The notes under the pieces: generated by a model | The model's input: only the letters and a program-made list of their open reading frames with translations | Database searches by the model: none | Told to the model about the DNA's origin: nothing | Assembly (NCBI GenBank): GCA_001730015.1 | Contig: MDLA01000106.1 | Coordinates: 1 to 35,277 of the forward strand | Length of the DNA: 35,277 nucleotides | Direction of reading: 5' to 3' | Source: Chromatiales bacterium (ex Bugula neritina AB1) | Lineage (GTDB): Bacteria > Pseudomonadota > Gammaproteobacteria > Granulosicoccales > Granulosicoccaceae | Program-made: the position numbers and the translations under genes | Part shown: one piece after another, positions 1-7,945 of the stretch | How the letters are laid out: every line of letters starts with the position of its first letter | Numbering within the stretch: position 1 is the first letter of the stretch

Positions 1-761
1 TCGCGAGTAGGAGGCATTGCCACTCAAGGATTAATGAATCAAGAGTGGTATTATCTCATAGGAATTTGAGCGGGAAAAATAGCTCGTGAGCGGCGATGTG
101 AGCCGTTTTAAAAAATCGGAACGAGCCAGCTATAGTCAGAGGATAATCGAGGACCTGGCGAGCACAAAGCCGCCTTCAGATAAACGTATGATACAATCCT
201 AGATATTCAGTAGAAATGTAAATATAACTGCGAAAACACTGTCAAGTGTTTTTTTGTCTTTTTTCGGCTGAATAGTTACTTTTTATCACTAATTTCAGCC
301 CGGATGGTTTCGACCAGACCCTGTGATTCCTCACCAACATACGATATCCAGAGTGGAATTCTGGCATTTTCACTTGCTGCAATCTTCATTGACTTCACAC
401 TCGTCTCTCCTCGCTTTCCTAACCACCTGCATTACCCGTCTCGCCACCAGATCGATCGCGATTCTCGACTGTCGGAAATATTCTACACCATTCACGATTC
501 GTTGAAGACATAGCCAGCAACGACGAACTACAGCTGCTTTCCAACAACTAATTAATTTCACTAGCGACAAATGACATACAGAAGATAATATATTGCAGCA
601 ACTGGCAGTCAGCGTAGATCAAGTCAGAGTCAGAAATAATTACTTTTGACTGGCAATATACCCAACAACCGAGTCGCTTGAACTGTGTTCAATATTTCGC
701 AGATGCTGATGTAGCGGCCTAACTACACACGTAATGCTCAAATAATTTAACAGAGAGTTTT
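1..761. other. left-edge region without a convincing gene
   Basis: Bases 1-69 are open in frame 1 and end in TGA, so they could be the last 22 codons of a gene cut by the window edge, but nothing is recognisable. Bases 70-232 are rich in short inverted pieces; for example, AGCTCGT near 83 can pair with ACGAGC near 120. A terminator follows at 233. From 260 to 761 all frames are short and none has family-like content. This stretch may be decayed coding DNA. Confidence 0.4.
233..259 (+). terminator. rho-independent terminator
   Basis: AAAACACT (233-240) pairs perfectly with AGTGTTTT (245-252) around a GTCA loop and runs into a T-rich tract. It would end a plus-strand transcript entering from the left edge. 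The gene it serves is not visible. Confidence 0.6.
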
Positions 762-1163
762 TTGGTGATTTCAGACGAATTAAAAAGCCACTTAAAAACC
801 CTGGAGAACTGGCCCAACTCGTGGCAATACTCCAAAATCGATATTCCACTCGGAGAGAGGATGTTACATGCCGCTTTCATTCCCTTTTTTGAGCACCTCA
901 TTTCGAAAAATCTGACCAGAAAAACGATAAAACGGCACGGCGACAATATCTGGCTTCTCGGCGGAGAAATTATAGCCAGAACCTATGACGATGAATCACT
1001 CAGAGAAAGAGGTGGCCTTGAAGTAGTATTAGAATTTATTGACGAATCCGGAGGCCCCTATTCAAAGCACCTTGACACTGAAGAAGATTTTGAATCTTTT
1101 GATCGATCATGCAGAAAGCTCTATAAATTTCTAAGCACGCTATCAACCGCTGACACAGATTAG
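762..1163 (+). CDS. hypothetical protein, 133 aa
   Basis: The family is not recognised. The start is TTG followed at once by GTG, with a purine-rich AGAGAG stretch about 5 nt upstream. The product is soluble, mixed charged and hydrophobic, without signal peptide or membrane segment. The middle (residues about 50-72, basic RKTIKRH followed by a WLLGGEI stretch) looks helical, and the C-terminal half is very acidic. Composition and frame bias look like a real gene. It stands alone on the plus strand, convergent with the slipin gene. The basic-then-acidic layout recalls small accessory proteins of mobile regions, but no function can be assigned. Confidence 0.6.
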   Translation: MVISDELKSHLKTLENWPNSWQYSKIDIPLGERMLHAAFIPFFEHLISKNLTRKTIKRHGDNIWLLGGEIIARTYDDESLRERGGLEVVLEFIDESGGPYSKHLDTEEDFESFDRSCRKLYKFLSTLSTADTD

Positions 1164-1186
1164 GGCTCTGCCACAGAATCGCAGAC

Positions 1187-1222
1187 AAAAAAAAGCGGAG
1201 GATGAACCATGCCATCCTCCGC
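1187..1222 (-). terminator. terminator of the slipin gene
   Basis: A perfect 10-bp stem, GCGGAGGATG (1195-1204) with CATCCTCCGC (1213-1222), encloses an 8-nt loop. Read on the minus strand it is followed by eight T residues (complement of 1187-1194). It lies about 30 bp beyond the slipin stop codon and is a textbook rho-independent terminator. Confidence 0.9.
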
Positions 1223-1250
1223 ACCCTGACTACCTGACACAAACCAGCGC

Positions 1251-2555
1251 TCAGCCTTCTTTCTGCGGGCCAAGCTGCACCAGTCCGTTCATTACCGCAT
1301 CGAGACCACCGTACACCGACAGGCTACCGACATTGCCGGTCACCCGCTCCAGGGTCTCAAGCTCTTTCAACCGCAGCGCCACACTGTTGCTTTCCATTAC
1401 TTTCGCAGTGTTCAGCAGCGAGCGGGTTGCATTGGTTTCTTCGCGTCTGCGAATCACGTTGGCCTGCGCGGCTTTCTCTGCTTCGACCACCTGCGCCAGC
1501 AACTCTTTCATGTCACCGGGCAAAATGATGTCTTTCACACCAACGCTTTTCACGTCGATACCTAATGCGGCAAAGGGTTTGCCGAGGTAATCAGCTACAT
1601 CGCGGTCAATGTTGCTTTTATCCTCCAGCAGGTTATCCAGAGTTCGAGTGCCGACAGCGGCACGCAAACCAAACTGGATTTCCTTATACAGGTGATCCAG
1701 CGGATCCTTTACCAACTGCGCAGCTTTTGCTGCATCGGTAAACTGATAGGTGGCAGTCACATTGATACGCAATGCGACTTTATCGCGAGTCAGGATTTCC
1801 TGGCCCTGTACCTCTAGAGTTCTTACACGAAGATCCACCAGATCGACAGCGATATCGCGGTCCACCTTCCAGAATGCATGCGACCCCGGATCGAGCGCTT
1901 CCGAGAATTTGCCATCGACATACAGCAACCCAACATGACCTGCCGGTACGGCAATCGCGTAAACCGCACGATTAACCTGCGCCAGTACCGCACTGTCCTT
2001 GACTGACAGTAATCGCCGCGCCAGTGCTTTATCCAGTGCCAGTTCATTTTCAAGCGTAATGCGCTGAATTCGAATAGCAACCGGGCCTTTCCAGTACAGC
2101 CCTTTGGATGCCGGGCCGGCAACTGCAGCTAGCTGTTCATTGAAGAAAACCAGTGCAATTTCACCGGCACTGGTTTCTACGGTTTCGAGCAGCTCGCCGA
2201 CAGCGGCAGGCTCTGCATCCAGCAGATAATCCACCAGACGGTGGTCAAAAGCCGGCTTGGAAGTATCGAAGGTTTCGACAGCTATAGCCTGTCGAAAATC
2301 AAGGTAGCGGTATTCTCCTGGTGCAAGAAAGGATTGAAAGTCTCCGTCCCTGAACAGGAGACCACGTTCGTGCTTTCGCACAATAAATTTACGATAAAAC
2401 AACATAGTGCGTTCTCCTTGTTGGGTTAATGGTGAGAGTGATGAATCACTTGATGGTGACTCGCTTTGCTTAACGGTCCACGCAGCCACTTTTGACTGTT
2501 TTGCGTTGCGGGACTGAATTGCTCTTTCGACTTCAGCAAGCCGTTTTAGATTCAT
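1251..2555 (-). CDS. slipin / SPFH (band 7) family protein
   Basis: The protein is a slipin-family member: SPFH-domain proteins that usually assemble on membranes and influence membrane-protein turnover or stress responses. The long form is 434 aa. The family-typical beginning, MLFYRKFIVRKHERGLL, is at residue 51 (codon at 2405-2403). The SPFH core lies at about residues 205-360 and contains the characteristic LVDLRVRTLEVQGQE stretch. A charged, Ala/Glu-rich helix (VEAEKAAQANVIRRREE) follows near residues 360-385. There is no transmembrane segment. Both possible starts have good ribosome sites: AGGAGG 10 nt before the ATG at 2555 and AAGGAG 8 nt before the ATG at 2405. The 50-residue Ser/Gln-rich extension is not part of the usual family. 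A terminator follows the gene. Confidence 0.9.
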   Translation of the reverse strand: MNLKRLAEVERAIQSRNAKQSKVAAWTVKQSESPSSDSSLSPLTQQGERTMLFYRKFIVRKHERGLLFRDGDFQSFLAPGEYRYLDFRQAIAVETFDTSKPAFDHRLVDYLLDAEPAAVGELLETVETSAGEIALVFFNEQLAAVAGPASKGLYWKGPVAIRIQRITLENELALDKALARRLLSVKDSAVLAQVNRAVYAIAVPAGHVGLLYVDGKFSEALDPGSHAFWKVDRDIAVDLVDLRVRTLEVQGQEILTRDKVALRINVTATYQFTDAAKAAQLVKDPLDHLYKEIQFGLRAAVGTRTLDNLLEDKSNIDRDVADYLGKPFAALGIDVKSVGVKDIILPGDMKELLAQVVEAEKAAQANVIRRREETNATRSLLNTAKVMESNSVALRLKELETLERVTGNVGSLSVYGGLDAVMNGLVQLGPQKEG

Positions 2556-2603
2556 AGTATTTACGCCTCCTGAAGCATATAAAAATAAATAGGTGCCCCG
2601 CCA

Positions 2604-2729
2604 TCACAGCAAGACCGCGGATTGCAGCTGCAAGCTAATCGAACATAAAACGCATCGACAGATAACCAGCCATGCCATCACCTGAACAAGCGCAACGGCG
2701 AAGATGGAAACCCAAGCAATAGATTTCAT
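2604..2729 (-). CDS. possible 41-aa single-pass membrane peptide upstream of the slipin gene
   Basis: The ORF runs from an ATG at 2729 to a TGA at 2604-2606, about 50 bp upstream of the slipin long-form start and on the same strand. Residues 4-32 form one hydrophobic stretch with three Cys (ICRCVLC), so it could be a small inner-membrane protein. The slipin itself has no membrane anchor, which makes an anchoring partner attractive but speculative. No clear ribosome-binding site precedes the ATG, so this could be chance. Confidence 0.3.
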   Translation of the reverse strand: MKSIAWVSIFAVALVQVMAWLVICRCVLCSISLQLQSAVLL

Positions 2730-2831
2730 GCCGGACTAACCCGAAACACTGCAAGCGGCGACCTCGCTGCTGTAAAAAACCGATGCGTATCCAGAAGATG
2801 CGTATCAACCTGTTACCGATGGCGAAGGCAT

Positions 2832-2904
2832 TGGTGGGTGAAATTCACCCGAGGTGTGGAGTCGAACCACAGATCTTACGATCTACCGATTGAGATCCGG
2901 GAAG
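2832..2904 (-). other. degenerate tRNA-like element lacking an anticodon arm
   Basis: Read on the minus strand, a D-arm-like stretch with the conserved loop AATCGGTA (within 2880-2897) is followed after about 8 nt by a perfect T-arm, TGTGG-TTCGACT-CCACA (2871-2855). A CCA occurs at 2834-2832 after a short hairpin. The anticodon stem-loop is missing and the acceptor stem pairs poorly, so this cannot be a normal tRNA. It looks like a deleted tRNA or a tRNA mimic next to the element at 2912-2984. Confidence 0.35.
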
Positions 2905-2911
2905 GATCAGT

Positions 2912-2984
2912 CAACGAAAGCCGGATTCGAACCGGCGCCCACAGGTTATTAGTCTGTTGCTCTACCAAACTGAGCTATATCGTG
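2912..2984 (-). tRNA. degenerate tRNA-like gene, anticodon position reads AAT
   Basis: On the minus strand the 73-nt stretch folds as a cloverleaf. It has a D-arm (GCTC-AGTTTGGTAG-AGC), an anticodon arm (ACAGA-CTAATAA-CCTGT with one mismatch), a short variable loop and a perfect T-arm (GCCGG-TTCGAAT-CCGGC). The acceptor stem (CACGATA with TTTCGTT) pairs at only 5 of 7 positions and no CCA is encoded. The loop would give anticodon AAT, formally Ile, which bacteria rarely use. It is flanked by an 8-bp direct repeat TCAACGAA (2911-2918 and 2991-2998). It is likely a decayed tRNA or a mobile-element tRNA rather than a housekeeping gene. Confidence 0.45.
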
Positions 2985-3286
2985 AGGATATCAACGAACA
3001 TTGCCCGGTACACACCGTGCGATGGTTAGCGTAAGTGCGCCAGCAGGGACGAAAAACCCTGAACCGCTAGACACTGCCCGTATGACATTCCCTGGTACTC
3101 CGAACCAAAGCTACGCTTTAGCCTGGCCGTCTCCATTAATTCCGGCTACGAAAGTACTTCATTAGAAGCATCGGGAAATAGGTTGTACAAACTGCGAAAA
3201 CACACTGGAAAAAATCCAGTAACGCAATTCGTGCTAAATTTTATATTTTAATCAAATCAATTTTTAAAAGAGCGCATCCGACAGGC

Positions 3287-3567
3287 AAAAAAAAGCCCCG
3301 AATGAAGTGAACCATTCGAGGCGCTGTATTTGCACTCGACAAGGTTCACTTTCTGAACCCTGCCTGATGATTTCAACCGGGGCTCAGTACTCAGCACTCC
3401 CGATCTGGAAGCGGCTGAGAATTGTATTTTTACTATTTATGGTTCTTGTAACACGTTTTGACATACCACCCGGCACCACACAACAGAGTTCGAGAGCGAA
3501 GGAAATCGCGCTCGGCTCTGCCCATACGGGCTGACTGGATTGATATGTCGGTAGATGTTTCATAGGG
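3287..3567 (-). ncRNA. candidate structured RNA ending in an intrinsic terminator
   Basis: From the promoter at 3574-3601 to a T-run at 3293-3287 the minus strand has no plausible ORF but dense secondary structure. The 3' part forms an outer stem AGCCCCG (3384-3378) with CGGGGCT (3300-3294). Inside it, GTGAACC (3349-3343) pairs with GGTTCAC (3313-3307), continued by TCGAG (3339-3335) with CTCGA (3320-3316). GGTTCA at 3359-3354 can instead pair with TGAACC (3348-3343), so two inner folds exclude each other. Upstream are hairpins GCCC-GTAT-GGGC and GAGCG/CGCTC. No known RNA family (6S, SRP, RNase P, tmRNA) is recognised. Confidence 0.45.
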
Positions 3568-3573
3568 GACGGG

Positions 3574-3601
3574 ATTATATAGAGCAGAGATCGCTTGTCA
3601 A
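3574..3601 (-). promoter_or_regulatory. consensus sigma-70 promoter with GC-rich discriminator
   Basis: On the minus strand TTGACA (3601-3596) and TATAAT (3579-3574) are both perfect consensus hexamers, 16 nt apart. A GC-rich discriminator (CCCGTCCCC) separates the -10 box from the expected start near 3567. This combination is typical of stable-RNA (rRNA and tRNA) promoters under stringent control. No protein gene follows, and the next element is the structured RNA at 3287-3567. Confidence 0.75.
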
Positions 3602-3753
3602 CAGTAGCTTTTCATTTATTTCGAGGAAGGAAGTAGATTCACATTTTATTGCGTGTGAATGAGCTATTACCGATATTCTTTGTTAAGCGCCAGACCCAAT
3701 TATTATGCAGCCCGAAAAATTCACGTTAGCAAGATTGCGAAGCCACCTTCGAT

Positions 3754-3936
3754 TTAACCCGCATTATTCATGGGGTGGCGAGGATATCGCGCCGACCTGA
3801 TCTATTCACAGCAAGGGATTTCACAGTGGATTTTCTTCTCGCGTCGAATACTTACTGATATTTGTAAGAGAAAAAATTCTCTGTGGAATCAAAGATCAAG
3901 TGAGATTCCGTCAATCCCGTGAATAATGCGGGTTAA
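3754..3936. mobile_element. MITE-like element, copy 1 (175 bp, TTAA flanks)
   Basis: The ends are 17-bp inverted repeats: CCCGCATTATTCATGGG (3758-3774) and CCCGTGAATAATGCGGG (3916-3932), with one mismatch. TTAA lies on both sides (3754-3757 and 3933-3936), consistent with a TTAA target duplication. Inside there is a short palindrome, AGAGAA...TTCTCT, but no ORF, so the element is non-autonomous. A diverged copy in the same orientation is at 19177-19348. The parent transposon is not in the window. Confidence 0.75.
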
Positions 3937-4112
3937 GTACCTGGTTTCATAGAAATAGGAAGTTCGAATCGCTAGATGCACGCACCAGGTTTCTCTTTGG
4001 GCACACCCGGATCAAAGTTTCAATCAGTAGTGATCAGCAGCCTTTTTCCAGTTATATTTTTTAAATACACAAGCCTGCCGTTTTCTGTCTTCTGCCCCCT
4101 GTCCTCCGTACC

Positions 4113-4940
4113 CTAGCCGTCCCAGACCGGAGCAAATTCAAAATCACACATTCGTATACCGTTGCTGCGCAGTTGATCTATTGAACGCATCTCTTCGTCC
4201 GCTAAACTGAAATCAAAAACATCCAGATTTTCAGAAATTCTATTTGGCTTTGTCGAGCGTGGTATTGCAATAACATTGGGCTGCTGAAGATGCCAGCGCA
4301 ATACAATCTGAGCCGGACTCTTGTTGTACTTTCCGGCCAGCGAGGTGACCCGGCTATCGGTGAACAAGTCACCACCGCGAAACAACGGGCAATAAGAAAC
4401 GGCTGCCATGCCGTGATCGCTGCAGGCTTTCAGTACTTTGTCCTGATTCAACATCGGGTGGTATTCAATCTGGTTGCAAATCAGCGGGCGCTGCGACAGC
4501 TTTACCGCCTCTGACAGCAGCGGTACAGTAAAATTGGATACACCGATATACCGGGTGTATCCGCTGGCGGCGACATCATTTAATGCTTCCATGGTCTCAG
4601 CCAGCGGGATAATTTTTGATGGCCAGTGCACCAGCAACAGATCGACAGACTCAACACCAAGGCGATCGAGGCTGGCTCGCACTGCCGACTGCAGTTCACC
4701 ACGGGCAAGATCGGTGTGCCACACTTTGGTTGTGAGGAAAATATCATCGCGCGCTACAGAAGATGATCGAATACCCGCGCCCACGGCTTCTTCATTGTCG
4801 TAGAGGGCGGCGGTATCAATGTGACGGTAACCGGTTTCGAGCGCATGTTGCACCAGACTAGCGGCTTGCTCTCCTTTCAGGGTCCAGGTGCCAAACCCGA
4901 TTGCGGGAATACTCGCACCCTGTACATCAACTGTTTCCAT
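4113..4940 (-). CDS. dkgB: aldo/keto reductase, DkgB-like
   Basis: This is an NADPH-dependent aldo/keto reductase of 275 aa, normal for the family. The catalytic tetrad is visible as D42, Y47, K72 and H105, and the GYRHIDTA, WPSK and GVSNF signatures are present. The closest type I can name is 2,5-diketo-D-gluconate reductase B, which reduces small aldehydes and keto acids such as methylglyoxal. The C-terminal IPRSTKPNRISENL segment is the NADPH 2'-phosphate loop. The protein is cytoplasmic. The gene is divergent from the Rieske operon with about 225 bp between, so it may be co-regulated with that operon. The start ATG has no strong ribosome site. The physiological substrate is unknown. Confidence 0.88.
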   Translation of the reverse strand: METVDVQGASIPAIGFGTWTLKGEQAASLVQHALETGYRHIDTAALYDNEEAVGAGIRSSSVARDDIFLTTKVWHTDLARGELQSAVRASLDRLGVESVDLLLVHWPSKIIPLAETMEALNDVAASGYTRYIGVSNFTVPLLSEAVKLSQRPLICNQIEYHPMLNQDKVLKACSDHGMAAVSYCPLFRGGDLFTDSRVTSLAGKYNKSPAQIVLRWHLQQPNVIAIPRSTKPNRISENLDVFDFSLADEEMRSIDQLRSNGIRMCDFEFAPVWDG

Positions 4941-5165
4941 TGCATTTCACACTGTAGTTTTTCTCAAACACCAGTGTAAAAAACATTTCCGCCGAGCGCC
5001 ATCAACATTCACCGGGGCAAATTGTGCAATAGACCCGTATTGTCCTGCGTCATGCTCGTATGGTCCGGCCATCTGAAAATATCCGGTCTCTGTCGCAGCA
5101 ACACAATCGGCATTCACGCACTGCAGGTAAATTGGCCGTACAGTCCAGGTACCCGGGGAAGTCCC

Positions 5166-6341
5166 TTGCAATACACATTAACACGGCATGAGCTCGACGA
5201 AATCAGCGCGGGTTTTGACAGTAACCCACTGAAGTCTTCGTCGATCAACACGCGTGCCTACACTGATCCGAAATTTCACCTGATTGAACAGCAATCAGTA
5301 TTTCGCAACAGCTGGCAGTTTGTCTGCCACGAGGAAAAACTCAGGGATAACCACTCTTATGTAGTGACTGATGCACAAGGCGCCAGCATTCTGGTGGTAC
5401 GCGATGGCGAAGGGGAGCTGCGTGCTTTTTACAATGTGTGCAAGCACCGCGGCCATGAACTGATGAGCGGTGAAGGCAATGTGCGCCTGATTACCTGCCC
5501 CTACCATGCATGGACTTACAACCTCGACGGCCAGTTGCGCGGCGCGCGTCGCTCCGAGCATCTGCTTGACTTCAACATGGATGAAATCTGCCTCGATCAG
5601 GTGCAGGTGGAAACTTTCTGCCATCTGGTGTTTATAAACCTCGACCCGGACGCCGCATCGCTGAAAGAGCAATCGGGGGAGCTTGGCAATGAAATCATGA
5701 GCTACGCAGCTGATCTGCCGCAGCTCACTTACGCGCACACACTGACCTACCGCATCAAGGCAAACTGGAAAGCCGTGGTTGATAATTTTCTCGAATGTTA
5801 TCATTGCCCGGTGGCGCACAAAGACTTCTGCTCTCTGGTGGATATGTCGACCTATAAAGTCACCACCCACGGTATCTATTCCAGCCATATGGCAAGTGCC
5901 GGTACCACCGGTAACAATGCCTACTCAACAGAAGATGCCAGTGTCACCGTGCATGCCGTCTGGCACCTGTGGCCTAACACTGCACTGATGCGCTACCCGG
6001 GGCGCGGCAACTTCATGGTCTGGCGCTTCTATCCCAATGGTCCGGACCACACGCTTGAACAGTTCGACTTCTACTTTGAAACCAGTGAGCTGCAAGAGGC
6101 GGAAGTGGAGGCAATAAAATTTATCGACGAGGTACTTCAGCCGGAAGATATCGGCCTGGTCGAAAGCGTGCAGCGCGGGATGTTAACACCCGCCTTCAGG
6201 CAAGGCCGCTACCTGGTTGATCCGGAAAACTCCGGCATGAGCGAGCACGCGGTACACCATTTTCACGCAAACCTGCTAAACGCCTATCAGAGCGCACTGG
6301 CAACAGACGGTAATAACCCAACAGACGATAATAACCAATGA
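5166..6341 (+). CDS. Rieske non-haem iron oxygenase, quaternary-ammonium (CntA/stachydrine demethylase) type
   Basis: This is the oxygenase component of a two-component Rieske system. From the chosen TTG start (391 aa) the Rieske ligands are C92, H94, C111 and H114. The catalytic iron site lies in DNFLECYHCPVAHKD with E210, H213 and H218. A Glu at the bridging position, where ring-hydroxylating enzymes have Asp, is the hallmark of carnitine monooxygenase CntA and related betaine and stachydrine demethylases. The frame stays open to an ATG at 5022, but those 48 residues do not resemble the family; the TTG at 5166 has GGGGAAG just upstream. The stop overlaps the next SDR start (ATGA), indicating translational coupling. 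No reductase is nearby. The substrate is inferred as an N-methylated compound. Confidence 0.85.
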   Translation: MQYTLTRHELDEISAGFDSNPLKSSSINTRAYTDPKFHLIEQQSVFRNSWQFVCHEEKLRDNHSYVVTDAQGASILVVRDGEGELRAFYNVCKHRGHELMSGEGNVRLITCPYHAWTYNLDGQLRGARRSEHLLDFNMDEICLDQVQVETFCHLVFINLDPDAASLKEQSGELGNEIMSYAADLPQLTYAHTLTYRIKANWKAVVDNFLECYHCPVAHKDFCSLVDMSTYKVTTHGIYSSHMASAGTTGNNAYSTEDASVTVHAVWHLWPNTALMRYPGRGNFMVWRFYPNGPDHTLEQFDFYFETSELQEAEVEAIKFIDEVLQPEDIGLVESVQRGMLTPAFRQGRYLVDPENSGMSEHAVHHFHANLLNAYQSALATDGNNPTDDNNQ

Positions 6342-7123
6342 GCAGCACCCCGATTCCGAGCGCTGTAAAACCCGATTACCTGAAAGACCGGGTAGCGGTT
6401 GTTACGGGTGGTACCGGCGGCATCGGTCAGGCAATCTGTGAGCGCTTTGAACGTGAGGGCGCAATTGTCTATGCCGCCGACGTGACCGCTGCCGGTGACT
6501 CGCAGGCGGGCACTTATATGCCCCTTGACGTCACTGCAGAGGCCAGTGTTGATACCTTGTTTGATCACATTGAAAATGAACACGGCCTAATGCATATTCT
6601 GGTGAACGCGGCAGGCATTGAAATAGAAAAAACGATTGAAGATACAACACTTGATGAATGGAACCGTGTGATGTCGGTAAATTGCACGGGTATGTTTCTA
6701 ACCAGTCGTCGTGCGGTTAAGCTGATGCGCGCGGCCGGAACGGGCTCTATAATAAACTTTGGTTCCTACGACGGCTTTATCGCAGACCCGATGCTCGCAG
6801 CGTACTGCGCCAGCAAAGGTGCTGTACATGCGCTGACACGCGCAATGGCCTGTGATCACGGGCCCGAAGGAATTCGCGTTAACGCCGTGTGCCCCGGCTA
6901 TGTAGACACCCCCATGCTGCAGAGTTTTTTCGGCCACAGTGGCGATATAGACTCATTAAAGCAGGCGGTTAACGATATTCACCCGATACGCCGCTATGGA
7001 CAGCCGCAGGACATTGCCAATATGGTCAACTGGCTGGCGGGCGATGAAGCGCGCTACGCTAGCGGACAGCTGTGGGTTGTCGATGGCGGCTTATCGGCGC
7101 AAGTACAACAGATGAATTTATAA
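6338..7123 (+). CDS. short-chain dehydrogenase/reductase, first of a paralogous pair
   Basis: A classical SDR of 261 aa with cofactor motif TGGTGGIG (residues 23-30), NAAG (90-93), N115, and catalytic S143, Y156 and K160. D49 at the end of the second beta strand suggests NAD rather than NADP. The ATG overlaps the TGA of the Rieske gene by 4 nt, so the two are translationally coupled. The product probably oxidises an alcohol or hydroxyl intermediate made by the oxygenase. It shares unusual stretches with the next gene (IEKTIEDTT versus IEKTITETS), so the pair probably arose by duplication. The exact substrate is unknown. Confidence 0.9.
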   Translation: MSSTPIPSAVKPDYLKDRVAVVTGGTGGIGQAICERFEREGAIVYAADVTAAGDSQAGTYMPLDVTAEASVDTLFDHIENEHGLMHILVNAAGIEIEKTIEDTTLDEWNRVMSVNCTGMFLTSRRAVKLMRAAGTGSIINFGSYDGFIADPMLAAYCASKGAVHALTRAMACDHGPEGIRVNAVCPGYVDTPMLQSFFGHSGDIDSLKQAVNDIHPIRRYGQPQDIANMVNWLAGDEARYASGQLWVVDGGLSAQVQQMNL

Positions 7124-7168
7124 ACTGCTTTAACACCAATACCCCTGACCAAACCATCGGAGTCGCTC

Positions 7169-7945
7169 TTGGTTGTTGAATATAATCCCGCCCCGACGCT
7201 TACCGGAAAGCTCGCCCTGGTGACCGGTGGCAGCCGTGGCATCGGGCGGAGCATCGTTGATAGCTTCGTCGCCCACGGCGCTACCGTTATCACCTGCGGC
7301 CGCAGCGATCGTCCCGCTGATTTGCAGGCTAGCGTTCACTGGGAGCAATGCGATGTAGCAAATGCCAGTGCCGTTACCGCAATGCAGCAATCGATCAGCG
7401 GGCAGCACGGCGCTGTGTCTGTGCTGGTTAATAATGCCGGCATGCAAATAGAGAAAACAATCACCGAAACCAGTGACACCGATTGGGACAACCTGATGGG
7501 CGTAAACGCGCGTGGGGTGTTTAATTGCTGCCGCGAGTTTATACCGAGCATGAAAACGGGCGGATCAATTATCAATATAGGGTCTATATCCGGCCGCGTC
7601 GCCGATCCGGAACTCGCGCTTTATAACGCCTCAAAGGCGTTTGTACATGGGCTCACCCGCTCTATAGCGGTGGACCATGGAAAACAGGTTCGCTGCAATG
7701 CTATTTTACCGGGCTGGATCATGACCGAAATGGCCGACGCTGCCTTCGAACTCGCCGCCAACCCGCAACGTGCCAAACAAGATGCCATTGCCAGACACCC
7801 GGTCGGCCGCTTTGGCCAACCCGACGATATTGCCAGTATGGCCTTATGGCTGGCGAGCGACTCTGCCGCTTTTGCCAATGGCCAGTGCTTTACGCTGGAT
7901 GGCGGAATGACTTCAGCATCACCACTGAATCCGGGGCTGTTCTGA
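7169..7945 (+). CDS. short-chain dehydrogenase/reductase, second of the pair
   Basis: A classical SDR of 258 aa: TGGSRGIG (19-26), NNAG (88-91), N113, and catalytic S139, Y152 and K156. The start is TTG at 7169 with GGAG 6 nt upstream; no ATG fits as well. R45 just after the second beta strand, together with the SRGIG loop, hints at NADP use, so the two paralogues may differ in cofactor. It lies 45 bp after its paralogue and its stop overlaps the start of a 31-codon ORF (TGATG). It is likely part of one transcript from 5166 to 9566. Substrate unknown. Confidence 0.9.
   Translation: MVVEYNPAPTLTGKLALVTGGSRGIGRSIVDSFVAHGATVITCGRSDRPADLQASVHWEQCDVANASAVTAMQQSISGQHGAVSVLVNNAGMQIEKTITETSDTDWDNLMGVNARGVFNCCREFIPSMKTGGSIINIGSISGRVADPELALYNASKAFVHGLTRSIAVDHGKQVRCNAILPGWIMTEMADAAFELAANPQRAKQDAIARHPVGRFGQPDDIASMALWLASDSAAFANGQCFTLDGGMTSASPLNPGLF

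Noticed and set aside
370..570. Minus-strand 66-aa frame with an Arg-rich tail
   Set aside because: No ribosome site, no recognisable family, and other frames are equally open; likely chance or decayed sequence.
3112..3122. TACGCTTTAGC, resembling part of a tmRNA tag sequence
   Set aside because: No tRNA-like ends, no resume codon context and no tag reading frame around it; an 11-base match is not enough.
3754..3936. Assigning the MITE to the IS1380 family
   Set aside because: The ends are suggestive to me, but no transposase is present and I cannot search ISfinder.
5022..5165. 48-residue N-terminal extension of the first Rieske oxygenase
   Set aside because: The translated stretch does not look like the family and lies in the divergent promoter gap; the TTG at 5166 fits better.
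5295..5888. Long minus-strand frame (197 aa) inside the Rieske gene
   Set aside because: It is the antisense shadow of a well-supported gene.
5166..6341. Naming the Rieske oxygenase a plant-type choline monooxygenase
   Set aside because: Its neighbour BetC makes choline, but the iron-site sequence is closer to bacterial CntA and stachydrine demethylases; substrate cannot be fixed from sequence.
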